From assembly GCA_010365115.1 (NCBI GenBank), contig JAAFGX010000022.1, positions 1 through 53,450 on the forward strand: a DNA stretch of 53,450 bases, given 5' to 3'. The position numbers and the translations under genes were made by a program. Of this stretch, positions 53,402 to 53,450 are shown one piece after another (the stretch's first letter is position 1; the number at the start of each line of letters is the position of its first letter). The notes beneath the pieces are model-generated. The model was not told the DNA's origin, made no database searches, and saw only the letters and a program-made list of their open reading frames with translations. This DNA comes from Paludibacter sp. (lineage in GTDB: Bacteria > Bacteroidota > Bacteroidia > Bacteroidales > Paludibacteraceae).

Positions 53402-53450
53402 TACCTTTGTGGCATGGACGACATAGAACAATACAAGGGTGTGAATTCAA
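53402..53450 (+). CDS. Possible start of a further gene at the right edge
   Basis: ATG at 53414 opens 12 codons (MDDIEQYKGVNS) to the window end. TACCTTTG at 53402-53409 is a -7-type box only five bases before the ATG, so a transcript would be leaderless or the true start lies further on. Too short to identify. Confidence 0.3.

Overview
The window looks like Bacteroidota DNA, probably order Bacteroidales; the genus is not resolved. It is AT-rich. It carries SusC/SusD pairs, a one-protein hybrid two-component regulator (HTCS), C-terminal type IX secretion (T9SS) sorting domains, Fibrobacter-major-paralogue (FISUMP) domains and promoters of the Bacteroidota TTTG-N19-21-TAnnTTTG type. No rRNA, tRNA or CRISPR array was seen.

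Region 1 (1-24.7 kb) is a polysaccharide utilisation locus (PUL). A leftward operon starts near 12.3 kb and encodes SusC, SusD, a second unusual SusC, a second SusD, a DUF1735 lipoprotein and two tandem FISUMP/T9SS proteins, the last cut by the window edge. Upstream are a GH78 alpha-L-rhamnosidase remnant (12.5-13.1 kb), a 57-residue small ORF, and a 1786-residue secreted beta-helix/YDG-repeat protein. A rightward BNR_4 beta-propeller enzyme candidate and a leftward HTCS follow. The SusC operon and the giant-protein gene share a 30-bp motif placed just upstream of a -7 box, a good candidate for the HTCS operator.

Region 2 (about 24.9-31.9 kb) is a small integrated element, all genes leftward: a tyrosine integrase of IntDOT type, an unrecognised protein, two excisionase-like HTH proteins, a DUF3987 P-loop protein and a zinc-ribbon/Toprim-like primase (DUF6371 type). 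I see no relaxase or conjugation gene. Between the last two genes is a dense block of inverted repeats, including a perfect 24-bp pair, which I consider the most unusual structure in the window and a candidate replication origin.

Region 3 (32.0-43.0 kb) is a second leftward PUL: SusC, SusD, a large secreted putative glycoside hydrolase, a decayed IS5-type transposase, a tagaturonate-epimerase-family protein and a FucP-like sugar transporter.

Region 4 (43.9-53.4 kb) runs rightward: a GH29 alpha-L-fucosidase, three tandem paralogous secreted Asp-box/BNR proteins with T9SS tails, a GH120-like beta-helix protein and an orphan SusD with its own near-consensus promoter. A possible gene start lies at the right edge.

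Taken together the enzymes point to a heteropolymer containing rhamnose, uronic acid, fucose and perhaps xylose: surface enzymes cut it, SusCD pairs import oligomers, periplasmic enzymes finish, and FucP/UxaE-type proteins feed monosaccharides into metabolism. The substrate is inference. Family calls come from reading motifs by eye, not from searches.
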